37,724 nt of DNA from Candidatus Omnitrophota bacterium (GTDB lineage Bacteria > Omnitrophota > Koll11 > Tantalellales > Tantalellaceae): NCBI GenBank assembly GCA_015231715.1, contig JADGBB010000007.1:1-37724 (forward strand), given 5' to 3'. This document shows positions 7,053-17,464 of the stretch, in pieces. The translations under genes were made by a program, and so were the position numbers. How positions within the stretch are numbered: the first letter of the stretch is position 1; each line of letters starts with the position of its first letter. Under the pieces are notes generated by a model, which saw nothing but the letters and a program-made list of their open reading frames with translations, made no database searches and was not told the DNA's origin.

Positions 7053-8783
7053 ATGAAAAAGAATAATATAAAAAGATTTTTTGCCGTTGCTCTTAAAAGG
7101 AAAAGAAGTTTGATCCTCGCTATGGCAACCGGAGTTATCCGCTACATAATACCTCTTGCCGTTCCTATCGGCATAAGAATAATTGTCGATAAATATCTTA
7201 CCGAAAAAGCGCCGGAGGCCGTATCATCGGTCAATGGTGTTATGATCATTCTTATTGTGCTTTATGTGTTTTATGCGGTAGCTAGTTATTTCAGATCCTA
7301 TTTTATAGGAACGTTCGGGAATCGGCTTATATTTGATCTTCAGAAAAGGCTTTATGAACATATTCAAAAGATGAGCCTTAATTATTTTGATCAGAATAAA
7401 ACAGGAGAGATAGTCAGCAGAATGACCATGGATATTACGGCTGCGCAGAACTTGGTAAGCATGGCGGTAGTCAACACTTTTATGGATGTAATATTTATTG
7501 CGGTTATTATGGTAGTTCTTCTTCTTACCAATGTCAGGCTTGCTTTAATATCTTTTGCTGTTTTCCCGCTATATTTTATTTTGGGCAAAGGTCTGTCAGT
7601 GCGATTGCGAAAAATTATACGTGATGTAAGGCAAAAAGCTTCGGTTATATCCGGCGGGCTGCATGAAGAGTTTTCCGCTATATCTACCATACAGGCATTT
7701 ACGCAGGAAGACATGATGAGAGAACAGTTTCTGCGAAACAACAGAAGCTATTATCAATCTCTTAGATTGAATCTCAAAATGCAGTCTATGGCATTGGGGC
7801 TTACTGGTTTTTTTACTGCAGTGGGGCCTCTATTAGTTTTATGGGCGGGGGCGCTTGAAGTTATCGGCGGAGATCTTACTGTAGGAGAGCTGATGGCATT
7901 TTATGCTTATGTGGGACTGCTTTATCAGCCAACACAGAGATTAGCAGAACTCAGAATGACTATAGACAACAGCCTTGTAGCGATAGATAGAATATACGAG
8001 GTTTTCGATACATATCCAAACATTAGCAACAAAGTTGATGCCAAAGAAATGAATGTTCCGGAAGGCGGAATACAATTTGATGATGTATCTTTTGCTTATC
8101 CGGGATCTGAAAATCTTTTTAACGGGCTATCTTTTAATATTCTTCCCGGTACGACAGTTGCTCTAGTCGGAGCCAGCGGCGGCGGAAAATCTTCGATAGC
8201 GAGTCTTCTTTTAAGAGTTTATGATGTTAACGGTGGCTCTATCAAGATAGACGGGGAAGATATAAGGCAAGTTACTATGAAGTCATTAAGAAAAAATATT
8301 TCATTTGTTGCGCAAAGCCCGATCTTGCTTAACGGTACAATTGAAGATAATTTGAGATACGGTAAGCCCAATGCAACAATGGAAGAAATTGAAGAAGCAG
8401 CTAAAAAAGCCTATGCCGATATTTTTATTAAAAAATTTCCTAAAGGGTATCAAACCGAAGTTGGAGAAAGAGGAACAAAGCTTTCGGGAGGCGAAAGGCA
8501 AAGGATAACTATAGCAAGAGCATATCTTAAGAATGCTCCAATCCTTATCTTGGACGAACCGACTGCGGCACTTGATCCCGAATCAGAAGATCTTTTTAAA
8601 AAAGCCCTGGCAGGGTTAGTGAAAGGGCATACCACACTTATAATTTCACATCGTTTAACTACCATCGATTTTGCCAGCCGAATACTTGTAATTGAGAGAG
8701 GTAAAATAGTAGAAGACGGCACACATTCCGAACTTGTTTCAAAAGAGAACGGATTATACAGAAGGTACAGTGGGAAAATATAA
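7053..8783 (+). CDS. ABC exporter, fused membrane and ATPase domains (MsbA-like)
   Basis: The 576-residue protein has an N-terminal transmembrane domain (about 15-300, six helices) and a nucleotide-binding domain (about 335-576). Visible motifs are Walker A 'GASGGGKSS' (about 373), Q-loop 'SFVAQSPIL', signature 'LSGGERQRI' (about 476), Walker B 'ILILDEPTAALDP' and switch 'IISHRL'. The length fits a half-transporter working as a homodimer, as in MsbA-type lipid or drug exporters. The start ATG has no ribosome site but a TATAAT 12 bases upstream, consistent with a leaderless message. A MATE efflux gene follows with an overlapping or abutting start, so the two form an efflux operon. Substrate is not determinable. 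Confidence 0.93.
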   Translation: MKKNNIKRFFAVALKRKRSLILAMATGVIRYIIPLAVPIGIRIIVDKYLTEKAPEAVSSVNGVMIILIVLYVFYAVASYFRSYFIGTFGNRLIFDLQKRLYEHIQKMSLNYFDQNKTGEIVSRMTMDITAAQNLVSMAVVNTFMDVIFIAVIMVVLLLTNVRLALISFAVFPLYFILGKGLSVRLRKIIRDVRQKASVISGGLHEEFSAISTIQAFTQEDMMREQFLRNNRSYYQSLRLNLKMQSMALGLTGFFTAVGPLLVLWAGALEVIGGDLTVGELMAFYAYVGLLYQPTQRLAELRMTIDNSLVAIDRIYEVFDTYPNISNKVDAKEMNVPEGGIQFDDVSFAYPGSENLFNGLSFNILPGTTVALVGASGGGKSSIASLLLRVYDVNGGSIKIDGEDIRQVTMKSLRKNISFVAQSPILLNGTIEDNLRYGKPNATMEEIEEAAKKAYADIFIKKFPKGYQTEVGERGTKLSGGERQRITIARAYLKNAPILILDEPTAALDPESEDLFKKALAGLVKGHTTLIISHRLTTIDFASRILVIERGKIVEDGTHSELVSKENGLYRRYSGKI

Positions 8784-10209
8784 AATACAAAAAAAAGATA
8801 TGCCCCATGTTGTTGCCGGAGGCATGCGGGAGATGATCAATCTTGCAATGCCTATTGTTGTATCGCAGGCATGCTACACCATTATGATATTTACCGATCG
8901 ATTGTTTTTGTCGCGGGTCGGGCCGAACATGATGAATGCGACTCTTGGCGGGGGTCTTAGCGCTTTTATGATGATAACATTCTTTTTGGGTCTCACAAGT
9001 TATTCTACGGCTTTAGTTGCGCAGTATCTCGGGTCAGGCCAAAAAAATATTTGTGCTACAGTTGTGAATCAGGCCGTTATTATAGCTGTTGTTGCAGCAC
9101 CTATTATAATTTTATGCAAGCCTTTTGCGCTTTTTCTTTTTGATAAAACAGGGATCGACAATGAACAGCTAATTTATCAGAAAATATATTTTAATATTTT
9201 GATCAATGGATCAGTTATTGTTCTAGTAAGAAATTGTTTCAGCAGTTTTTTTTCAGGGATAGGACGAACTAAAACAGTTATGATAGCGGCAGCTACTGCT
9301 ATGAGTGTTAATATTTGTTTGAATTATGTTCTTATTTTCGGTAAGTTCGGGGTGCCGGCTCTTGGTATAAGAGGCGCTGCATATGGAACTGTTATAGGGA
9401 GCATGAGCGCATTATTAGTTTTTATTGTTTCATATTTCAGCAAAAAGAACAGAATCGAATATTCTATGAAAAAAGCTAAACTTTTTGTTTGGCCGATAAT
9501 GAAAAAATTATTAAAATTCGGATATCCGCCGGGAATAGAAATGTTCCTTAATCTTTTGGCGTTCAACTGCATCGTTTTGATATTTCATTCTAAAGGGTTA
9601 GCAACCGCAACAGCATCAACAATAGTTTTTAACTGGGATCTTGTAGCTTTTTTGCCTCTAATAGGGCTTGAGATAGCTGTTACAAGTCTAGTCGGCAGAT
9701 ACATGGGAGCGGGAAGACCTGAAATAGCGGAGAGATCCGTAAGTTCCGGGTTAAAGCTAGGAATATTATACTCAATAATAATTTTAATATTTTTTGTTTT
9801 TTTCCCGGGATTACTTATAAATGTATTTAGGCCCAATGGCTCGCAGGAAGCTTTTATGCTTGCGGCGCCTTTAGCTGTCTTTATGGTGAGGATGGCTTCT
9901 TTATATGTTCTCGTTGAGGCAATGATATTTATTTATGTAGGGGCACTTCGCGGAGCGGGAGACACTTTCTGGGCAATGTGCTATTCTGTTGCGCTTCATT
10001 GGATACTTGTCCCCATTATTTTCGTAATGATGAAGGTATATGGCACAACAGCAGAAACAGGATGGACAACATTAGTTATAATTTTCATGATATCATCAGT
10101 GGTTGTCTACATGAGATATAAAGAAGGCAAATGGAAACAATTAAAAGTAATCCAAGAACCCCCAACAACAATTCCCCCCAACGCCGGCCAAGTCGCCGAA
10201 GATTTTTAG
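8734..10209 (+). CDS. MATE family efflux transporter
   Basis: The protein has twelve hydrophobic helices and the typical MATE opening 'MREMINLAMPIVVSQACY', then 'FTDRLFLSRVGPNMM', an internal second half beginning near 'LLKFGYPPGIEMFLNLLAF', and 'GALRGAGDTFWAMCY' near the end. MATE proteins expel drugs or organic cations in exchange for Na+ or H+. The start is uncertain: the first ATG (8734) gives 491 residues and overlaps the ABC gene by 50 bases, while the ATG at 8800 gives 469 residues, begins 16 bases after that stop, and fits the family N-terminus better. Neither has a strong ribosome site. Translational coupling to the ABC gene is likely in both cases. Confidence 0.92.
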   Translation: MFQKRTDYTEGTVGKYKIQKKDMPHVVAGGMREMINLAMPIVVSQACYTIMIFTDRLFLSRVGPNMMNATLGGGLSAFMMITFFLGLTSYSTALVAQYLGSGQKNICATVVNQAVIIAVVAAPIIILCKPFALFLFDKTGIDNEQLIYQKIYFNILINGSVIVLVRNCFSSFFSGIGRTKTVMIAAATAMSVNICLNYVLIFGKFGVPALGIRGAAYGTVIGSMSALLVFIVSYFSKKNRIEYSMKKAKLFVWPIMKKLLKFGYPPGIEMFLNLLAFNCIVLIFHSKGLATATASTIVFNWDLVAFLPLIGLEIAVTSLVGRYMGAGRPEIAERSVSSGLKLGILYSIIILIFFVFFPGLLINVFRPNGSQEAFMLAAPLAVFMVRMASLYVLVEAMIFIYVGALRGAGDTFWAMCYSVALHWILVPIIFVMMKVYGTTAETGWTTLVIIFMISSVVVYMRYKEGKWKQLKVIQEPPTTIPPNAGQVAEDF

Positions 10210-10224
10210 AATAAGCTAAAGTAC

Positions 10225-10429
10225 GGATGAGACAGTTAGTACATTTTCTGACACGGGAGCTAAACGACGGCATTTTTCAATCCTTTTTTAACCCTGATGA
10301 CTCATGCATTCTCCAAGCAGCAGAGCTGCTTTTCGAAGCAATCGGCATCAGGACTGGTAATTGTTAAAAAAGGATCGAAAAATGCCTATAGCTCCCTAAT
10401 CATCAGAAAATGTACTAACTGTCTCATCC
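10225..10429. mobile_element. MITE-like inverted-repeat element (or structured RNA)
   Basis: A 205-base non-coding element bounded by a perfect 27-bp inverted repeat (10225-10251 and 10403-10429, beginning GGATGAGACAGTTAGTACAT). The inverted pairing continues inward, with GGGAGCTA against TAGCTCCC, then GGCATTTTTC and ATCCTTTTTTAAC against their complements, with small bulges. The core carries CCTGATG/CATCAGG and an AAGCAGC-AGA-GCTGCTT hairpin. The dinucleotide TA lies near both outer ends (10222-10223 and 10430-10431), compatible with a Tc1/IS630-type target duplication. It contains no reading frame. It fills most of the 310-base gap between the MATE gene and the giant-protein gene. Confidence 0.7.
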
Positions 10430-10481
10430 TAGCTCGAACTTAAGGAGAGAGGTGTTTCGCATTATGTTAGCAGAATAAAAC

Positions 10482-10510
10482 TTTAGAAAAAAGTTGGGAT
10501 ATGATATAAT
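10482..10510 (+). promoter_or_regulatory. Promoter of the giant-protein gene, near-leaderless
   Basis: TTTAGA at 10482-10487, a 17-base spacer and TATAAT at 10505-10510. The ATG is at 10520, so transcription should start about three bases before it. Confidence 0.6.
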
Positions 10511-10519
10511 GTCACGATT

Positions 10520-13500
10520 ATGAATAGATTGGTTAATAATAGTTCTATTGTTAAAGTTGTCTCATTGTTAGTGATGTGTTTTTTTGCGTTTCAGGGGACT
10601 TCACAGGATATGGGGTTGAGGACTGCTTGTGAGCGGTCCTCAGGAGGAAATGATCTAAATAAACTAGCTGTTCCTATAATTAATAATAGTATTTTGGGGC
10701 AGGAAGCCCAGGATTACAGTGTAATTAGAGAAGCCATTGAAATAGCCGTCAAAGCTTTAGGGTATGAAAAGGGGGCGGGTATCGATCTTGAAAAGATCGT
10801 CAGAAAAGCAAAGGAAAACACCAGGATAAGGGCGACGCATTTTAAAGGGTTTCAATTTTTTGTTCACACCCCGGAATTAAAAGAAAATCTTATTATGTGC
10901 AGGTTTTCGGCACAAGGAAATAAAAAACAAAGAACATATTGGGTAAGTATAGATGTTGATAGTAACGGCGAATTAATTACAAAAGTGGAGAATACGCATC
11001 CAGCTGGTTTTATATGCTCAAAAAACGGAAATGAAGCACGGATGGAGTTAGGGTCTATGCGGGTAGTAAATGAGGACAGGGCAAAATTACATAAAAAGGA
11101 AGTAAAAAATAAAAATGAGATAATCAAGAATATTCAGGAACTATTACCAAAAGCAAGAGAGATATTCTCTAAGCCCGGGAATCCATACGAAAAAGAAAGA
11201 TTTGACAAAATTCTGGCAGCTATCGGAACCGCTGATGAGCGGATAGAAAGAATTTTTAAAGAGGGGAATATTTTTTCGTTTGCGCCTATTATAAAAGGAA
11301 AACATGATTATGCTATTGCCTATGGTGATGAAAACGAGATAGGGTTAGCAGAGGATCTGTGGGGATTTGAACTGCCGTTTTTAGCGGAACTGATAGTTCA
11401 TGAAGCTTTATGTTTTGAGCTTGGTCATGATGATGCTCTCAGGGCACAACGAGTTATCTTTGATGATATTAATTATGTAGATGATCCGGAGTCTAGGAAT
11501 CAGAAAAAAAATCTTCTGGGTGAACGATTACGATCGTTTATCGACAATAAGAGCGCGAGCGCTCTTGGCATAGAAAACGCTTCAGTGGAAGCGAAAATAG
11601 CTATGCTTAAAGAGAAGAACATTTTATCTTTTATGATGGATCATTCGGACGGAAACAATTCCGGATTGGATTACGAAATATGCAATATGCTTGAAAAACG
11701 ACTACCTATAATATTTTATGGAGACTATAGCGCTATATGTGAAATACCTGAGGTGCGGTTCAGTTTGATGGCCAAATATATGGATGATAAAGAGGAAAGG
11801 ATGATGGTGCTCCTTGACCGCGAAGAAGGGTTAGTCGGAGGAGTGAATGTTCCTGAACAGCTTAACAACGTTATTAAAAAAGCGCTGGCAAAAAACAAAA
11901 AACCCGTCATGATAAGGCTGGACAAGATAATTCCGATATTTAAATATGTGAAAAACGAACTGCCGGAAGGAGAAAGTTTTCTCGAAAACATGATAAAAAA
12001 TGTAAAACCGCTCCTTTCATATGAAGCTGTATCTAAAGTGTGGAATAAATTGGCTGGAAATAAGATACATATAAATGATCTTGAGAGAGAGATAGATGCT
12101 ATGGTAAACAAAAGAGTCGATGAACGCATTCAGGGCAGAGAGATGGAAAGAAATGAAGTAAGGATTATTGAAGAGGAAGTGAAAAATGATCCTGATATAG
12201 CAGAAAAACAAGAAGAACTAAATACATTGCACTACGAGGAGTACGAAAATGAAAATCAAGAACACTTTATCTCTAAAATAATGAGCCTTATAGACAGAGA
12301 CACAAAACTAAAATATTTAAGGCGATATATTTTGGAAAACGATATGGTGCAGGAACATTATATTTTGATGGAAATCATTATCGGAAAAAGTTCGTATCAT
12401 TTTAACAATGAAACTTTTACGGCATATTTGTGGGACCTTTATATGGATCCGTCAAACACTGCGACAGAGAACGAGAAATTCAAGAAAGTTCTCCTGACAA
12501 ATAGTTCCCGATCATATGATAGTGAAGACACTCTATACAGAATAAGCGCTATCTTTGGTGAAGGAAAACTTAATTCAACACAAAAAGCGATCGAGATATT
12601 ACTGTCTTTGGAGCTTGGAGGAACTACTTTAGATAAGTTATTTAATATACTCGGTTCTGTGAAAGTAAAAAAAGATCTGGTTACCGAATATGCTTTCATG
12701 ATGTCATTTTTGTATGATATGAAGAATGAAAACATGGACCACGCCAGATATGCGATATACCAAAAGAACAGCCCGGTTATTGACAGCATGACGCCCGAAG
12801 CCGGAAGTATATATTATTATCTCCTAAAGATCGAAGAAGCACGACGGCGAGGAGGAGCGTTAAAAGAGGATGCAGCAAGGCGTGTTGCTAACGCTGCCGC
12901 GTATATGGATGGCGGGGGTTATAACAATTGGTATACATCTTTGCGAAGATTTGTACACGATAGGCCGGGGAAACATTTACTTCCGTATACGCGCAATATA
13001 CTTCTATTTTGGAAAGACGGGGATATTTCGAGATTTTCAGGGTATGATCTTGAGAATACGCAAAATATGGAAATGAGCCTGGGCGAAAAGTATTTACTAT
13101 CAATGCGTGAACTTCTGAACACTTTAGTAGATAAGCTTAATGAAAGAGGGCACAAAATATCAAATGAAGCGGATAAATTCGTAGAAGATATTTTGACGGT
13201 CGATATGGATGAATGTTTGACTATCGTAGAAGATATGGGTTCGGAAGAAACGAAGTATAAAACAGAAAAACTATTCGGCATGATAAGGATGTATTACTCT
13301 CTTGTGGAACAGTACGGCACCGTGCAGGCAAAAGTTATCCCAATTGTTAAAGGTGCACAGCTCAATTTGAAACAGCAAGAATTTATGGAAAAAGAACATA
13401 AGTTATTATGTGACGCGATCGATCTGGGAGAACCTACGAGAATACTAATTAATTTAGCGGACTGTAGGTTAAAATTAAAAGAATATCTTATGACATATAA

Positions 13501-16500
13501 GGAGGATGACCAGAATTCGCTAAGTGATGACATAACAAGAGATAAGCTTATGGAAATGGATTACAACATGCATCTTATGGGCCGGGACGCTATGGCGGAG
13601 GCAATGAAGACATTCGATAAGTGCAGGACTTTAGACGATATAAAAGCGCTAGTTCCCGTGCTTTCGGCTATGGGGAGATTTATTAACTCATCAGGACTTG
13701 GCGGGATCGAGTTTGAACATCATTTAAAAGAATTGTATAACGGGGATATCACATATTCTCAGTTACATGATCTTGTTAGAGCGCTTAGGACCGAAGCTCA
13801 CAAGATACAAAGAAAAATAAATGAGGATATTCGATACATTACCAGCCGTTCTTTGCCGGGTAAAGATTATAATTATTTAAAAGACGAATGGCAAAAAATA
13901 TCCAGGCCTGAAAAAAGAACTGTAAAAACTTCGTGGGGTGAACAAGACGCGCACTCGATCAATACTGAAGAAGCCGAAAGAATAGCAGCAAATATAATTG
14001 ATACGATCGTTCAAGATTCCGCTATCCCAATATTTGACAGTGCGCTTATCGGCATTGAGGAAATACTTGAAAAAGAATTAACCGCTGAAAATGATATGCC
14101 CCTAAAACCAAACAAGAGCATTAAAATAAAAAATCTTACCGACAATTTTTTCCGTTTCGGACAAACAGATGTTATACCGCGCGATGAACTGCTTTCCAAA
14201 TGGAGCAAGAAAGGTCTTAATCTTGTCAAAATGACACAAATGGGTTTGCCCGTACCGCCGGGAGTTATATTAAGCGCGGAACTTTTAAAACAGCCGGAAA
14301 TATTTAAATCAGAAGCGTTCAGGGAACAGGTAAAAAAAGAAATAGATTTATTAAGACAAGAATCAAAATATCCTGATCTGAAATTGCTTCTATACGCTAG
14401 AAGCGGTTCGGCGTTTACTCTGCCCGGACTTTTGGCAACTATTCCTAATATAGGCATGAACGATTTTGAAGCAGAAGACCTTGCCAAAACAAGCAAAGAC
14501 GTGTGGTTCGCTTATGATACTTACGCTGAATTTTTAAGGTCATATGCTATCAATGTTTTTGGCATACCGAGCGAACATTTTGATAAAGTCGTGAACATAT
14601 ACGATAAAGATTCATTAAGTGCCGAGCAAATGAAAGATGTTTGTGAAAAATATAAAAATATTATTAAGACTTACGGTAAAGGCGCGGTAATCCCTGAAAA
14701 TATGATAGACCAGGTTATGCTCGCGATCGATGCTGTCTATGAATCATGGGGATCCTCTGAAGCTCAGGAATATAGGGCAAGACATCGCATATCGCCGGAA
14801 TGGGGATCGGTTGTAATTCTTGAAAAAGGTGTTTTCGGTAATCTTAATACTACCGAAGACGGACGCATATCAGGTACCGGAGCCGCCGCTCTGCGGCTTC
14901 TACCTGACGGAAGAGAAGTTATTCAGGGGAAATTTCGTTTTCGTTCTATCGGCGAACAGCTTATGAGCCGGGCGGAACAGAATTATATTCTTATGAGCAA
15001 TTCGGAAAAACAATTTGATGATGAACAAACATTGGAAGAACTAGAGCCGGAACTGTATGAACAGCTTCTTATGGTAGCGCATAAGATAAAAGAGGGATTT
15101 GTGAACAGGCCGCATTTTGAGTTTACCATTGAGTTGGGCAAAATTTGGATAACACAAACTAACGATGATATTGAACGCGACGAACATCCAGAATTTTATG
15201 ATTCGGATGAGCTGTCTCCTATCGGCCGCGGTCATGGTGTAAGCGGAGGCGCTTTTCGCGGATGGGTGGCAAATGATATGGATATAGCTCGTATTTTACT
15301 AGAAAAATACAAGACAGAACAGCCGAAAGATATTGACGGAGTAATACTTTTTCTTGATAGGGTCAATCAGGAAATGATCAATAAGATCCCGAAAGGTGTT
15401 CATATTGTGGCTCATGCTTTATCGGTTTATGCCGAAACATTGGCACAGCAGGAAGGAATAACTGCAGTTTACGGTGTAGTGGGAATGGAAAAACCGGATG
15501 AAGAAAAAAATTGGTTTATAGGTGAAACGGAAATGCTAAACGGTATGACAATAAGCATTGACGGACACGAAAACGGTTTATTGTATCATAATAGCGGCAA
15601 GATATTTTTAGGAAGTATTCCGGTAGTTAAAAAAACTCAGGATAAAACAGAAGTTGAAAGACGCAGTGAACGGGCGCTAAGTGCTGTCAGCAGACTAAGA
15701 GATCAGGAACTTTGGGAAGAAGCCATGCGGAAAAAAAGATCCGGGCTTACGTCTTTTGAAAGGGAAGTACTGGAAATATTTGAAGAGTATGGTAGAGGAG
15801 AAAAAGAACGAAAAGACATTACGAGATATTTACAAAATTACCGGGCGATCCTTGATAAAGTTGCGCGGGTTAGCGAAGGTATCGATGAAAGCCTTATCGG
15901 GAACGACCTGAAAGAGGAAATGATAAAGAAATTGGTATCTTTGGGTTTGTCATTCGATAATTTTGTCGCGCTTGAAAAACATTGTTTTCCTTTAAGTGAG
16001 ATGAACCGAAAAATCATTGATTCCATAACGGTAAGATTATTAAGGGAACCTTGTGCCCCGGAAATCACCGAAACAGCAACAATGGAAACAGCTCTCGGAG
16101 AAGAAATAACGCTTGAAAGAACCGGCGAAAATCTTTTTGATCTTCCGGAAAAGAAGATCGTGTGCAAGAGACCTGAAAAAGCGATAAAACTTATTTCGTT
16201 TGAGATAGACGAGGTATTGGAACAATGGATGCAGAATTTTAATCATGACGAAATAGTAAAACTTTTTAAAGCACTAAAAGAGAGAGGACTTGAAGTCGTT
16301 GTTTCGTCCATGAATCCTCAAGTTGAAAGTATTATGGAAGCGATATTTTCTATAAAGCCGGAATTGAGAAAATACATAGATGAATGGCATTATGATAACG
16401 ACCGTCCGGATCTTGAAAGATATGTAAAAAAGAAAGGATATGACAGGAAAGAGATAATGCATGTCGGAAACTATCTTTACGGATTATTCTCGAGCGACAT

Positions 16501-17386
16501 TAGACATTCCGCTACATCTGAGCTTCACGAGAGGGGTTTTGTGACGATCCTTGTCGGATCAAATAAAAAATATTCAATGAACGCGAACGAAATATTTGAA
16601 AAACGTGTAGACGGATACATTCCGAGATTAACAAATCATAAAGATCTATTAAGTCTCATAGACAGATGGATTAAAGTGGAGATAGGAAAAACATCAATTT
16701 CGCAATCAAATCTGAATGATGCCGCAGATACAGGGCTAATGATCCCGACCAATATACATGACGGCAGATATACGCTTTTAGTTGATCACACACTTTATGA
16801 AAATAATAAAGAATACGAAGCCGATAAATGGGGGAATGATCAAACAGCAGGTTTCGGCGACAGGTTCGATCTTGAAATTGCCGATACGGGGAACATTGAT
16901 AACCTTTTAGCGCATATCAAGGCTATAAGGAATAAAGAAAATAAAATGAATACTGACAGCGATGAAAAGATATTTGAACGGATCATTGTTAAGGTTCCGA
17001 GCGGATTCAAGAAAAAAGACGCTGAAAGATTAAAGGCAGAAGCTCCGGGTACAAGAATATTGAAAGTAGACACAGACGAGATGAAAATGATCGATAACGA
17101 CGATGAAAGAAAAAAATTACGATTTGATCTTTACGCTATGATGTTATCCGCCCGAAGGATAACGGATAAAGATATTGAAGAAAGAAACGCTGTTTACAGA
17201 ACACTAAGTTTCTTTTTAAACACACATTACGGAGACGGCGAAAAAGATATATCAAAAGAACTAATACAAGCTATCTCGTCAAACAACCTAAAAAAAGTAC
17301 TAAACTACAGCTTATCTTTTAGGCCCGCCGGTAAATGGTCAATACCGCAATACCATACAATCGCCGCGACTTTAATGTCTGCATAA
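10520..17386 (+). CDS. Giant protein with PPDK-like ATP-grasp, phosphohistidine and HAD-like regions
   Basis: The 2288-residue protein starts with a signal-like stretch ('VVSLLVMCFFAF'). Residues 294-304 hold 'HEALCFELGHD', a possible metal site. Residues 40-1200 are otherwise charged, helical and unrecognised. About 1215-1555 resemble the nucleotide-binding domain of pyruvate phosphate dikinase: 'KKGLNLVKMTQMGLPVPPG', 'ARSGSAFTLPGLLATIPNIG' with R1294, 'KGVFGN' and 'FEFTIELGKIWITQT'. About 1565-1700 resemble the phosphohistidine swivel domain; H1632 in 'HIVAHALSVYAETLA' is the candidate phospho-acceptor. The PEP/pyruvate barrel is absent. About 1885-2040 look HAD-like but degenerate ('LISFEIDEV', 'VVVSSMNPQ'). 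The C-terminal 230 residues ('FDLYAMMLSARRITDKDIEE', 'YRTLSFFLNTH') recall giant Omnitrophota proteins from memory. An ATP-dependent phosphotransferase is inferred; the substrate is unknown. Confidence 0.75.
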   Translation: MNRLVNNSSIVKVVSLLVMCFFAFQGTSQDMGLRTACERSSGGNDLNKLAVPIINNSILGQEAQDYSVIREAIEIAVKALGYEKGAGIDLEKIVRKAKENTRIRATHFKGFQFFVHTPELKENLIMCRFSAQGNKKQRTYWVSIDVDSNGELITKVENTHPAGFICSKNGNEARMELGSMRVVNEDRAKLHKKEVKNKNEIIKNIQELLPKAREIFSKPGNPYEKERFDKILAAIGTADERIERIFKEGNIFSFAPIIKGKHDYAIAYGDENEIGLAEDLWGFELPFLAELIVHEALCFELGHDDALRAQRVIFDDINYVDDPESRNQKKNLLGERLRSFIDNKSASALGIENASVEAKIAMLKEKNILSFMMDHSDGNNSGLDYEICNMLEKRLPIIFYGDYSAICEIPEVRFSLMAKYMDDKEERMMVLLDREEGLVGGVNVPEQLNNVIKKALAKNKKPVMIRLDKIIPIFKYVKNELPEGESFLENMIKNVKPLLSYEAVSKVWNKLAGNKIHINDLEREIDAMVNKRVDERIQGREMERNEVRIIEEEVKNDPDIAEKQEELNTLHYEEYENENQEHFISKIMSLIDRDTKLKYLRRYILENDMVQEHYILMEIIIGKSSYHFNNETFTAYLWDLYMDPSNTATENEKFKKVLLTNSSRSYDSEDTLYRISAIFGEGKLNSTQKAIEILLSLELGGTTLDKLFNILGSVKVKKDLVTEYAFMMSFLYDMKNENMDHARYAIYQKNSPVIDSMTPEAGSIYYYLLKIEEARRRGGALKEDAARRVANAAAYMDGGGYNNWYTSLRRFVHDRPGKHLLPYTRNILLFWKDGDISRFSGYDLENTQNMEMSLGEKYLLSMRELLNTLVDKLNERGHKISNEADKFVEDILTVDMDECLTIVEDMGSEETKYKTEKLFGMIRMYYSLVEQYGTVQAKVIPIVKGAQLNLKQQEFMEKEHKLLCDAIDLGEPTRILINLADCRLKLKEYLMTYKEDDQNSLSDDITRDKLMEMDYNMHLMGRDAMAEAMKTFDKCRTLDDIKALVPVLSAMGRFINSSGLGGIEFEHHLKELYNGDITYSQLHDLVRALRTEAHKIQRKINEDIRYITSRSLPGKDYNYLKDEWQKISRPEKRTVKTSWGEQDAHSINTEEAERIAANIIDTIVQDSAIPIFDSALIGIEEILEKELTAENDMPLKPNKSIKIKNLTDNFFRFGQTDVIPRDELLSKWSKKGLNLVKMTQMGLPVPPGVILSAELLKQPEIFKSEAFREQVKKEIDLLRQESKYPDLKLLLYARSGSAFTLPGLLATIPNIGMNDFEAEDLAKTSKDVWFAYDTYAEFLRSYAINVFGIPSEHFDKVVNIYDKDSLSAEQMKDVCEKYKNIIKTYGKGAVIPENMIDQVMLAIDAVYESWGSSEAQEYRARHRISPEWGSVVILEKGVFGNLNTTEDGRISGTGAAALRLLPDGREVIQGKFRFRSIGEQLMSRAEQNYILMSNSEKQFDDEQTLEELEPELYEQLLMVAHKIKEGFVNRPHFEFTIELGKIWITQTNDDIERDEHPEFYDSDELSPIGRGHGVSGGAFRGWVANDMDIARILLEKYKTEQPKDIDGVILFLDRVNQEMINKIPKGVHIVAHALSVYAETLAQQEGITAVYGVVGMEKPDEEKNWFIGETEMLNGMTISIDGHENGLLYHNSGKIFLGSIPVVKKTQDKTEVERRSERALSAVSRLRDQELWEEAMRKKRSGLTSFEREVLEIFEEYGRGEKERKDITRYLQNYRAILDKVARVSEGIDESLIGNDLKEEMIKKLVSLGLSFDNFVALEKHCFPLSEMNRKIIDSITVRLLREPCAPEITETATMETALGEEITLERTGENLFDLPEKKIVCKRPEKAIKLISFEIDEVLEQWMQNFNHDEIVKLFKALKERGLEVVVSSMNPQVESIMEAIFSIKPELRKYIDEWHYDNDRPDLERYVKKKGYDRKEIMHVGNYLYGLFSSDIRHSATSELHERGFVTILVGSNKKYSMNANEIFEKRVDGYIPRLTNHKDLLSLIDRWIKVEIGKTSISQSNLNDAADTGLMIPTNIHDGRYTLLVDHTLYENNKEYEADKWGNDQTAGFGDRFDLEIADTGNIDNLLAHIKAIRNKENKMNTDSDEKIFERIIVKVPSGFKKKDAERLKAEAPGTRILKVDTDEMKMIDNDDERKKLRFDLYAMMLSARRITDKDIEERNAVYRTLSFFLNTHYGDGEKDISKELIQAISSNNLKKVLNYSLSFRPAGKWSIPQYHTIAATLMSA

Positions 17387-17464
17387 AAAAATATTTAAAC
17401 TATCTCATTTGTAGTATACTGTACTCAGTAAATTGTTGTTTTAATATTAGGGAGTTTAGAAGGC

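Noticed and set aside
12870..13281. Both-strand frames of 68-120 codons inside the giant gene
   Set aside because: No ribosome sites, no recognisable protein features; they are shadows of the long frame.
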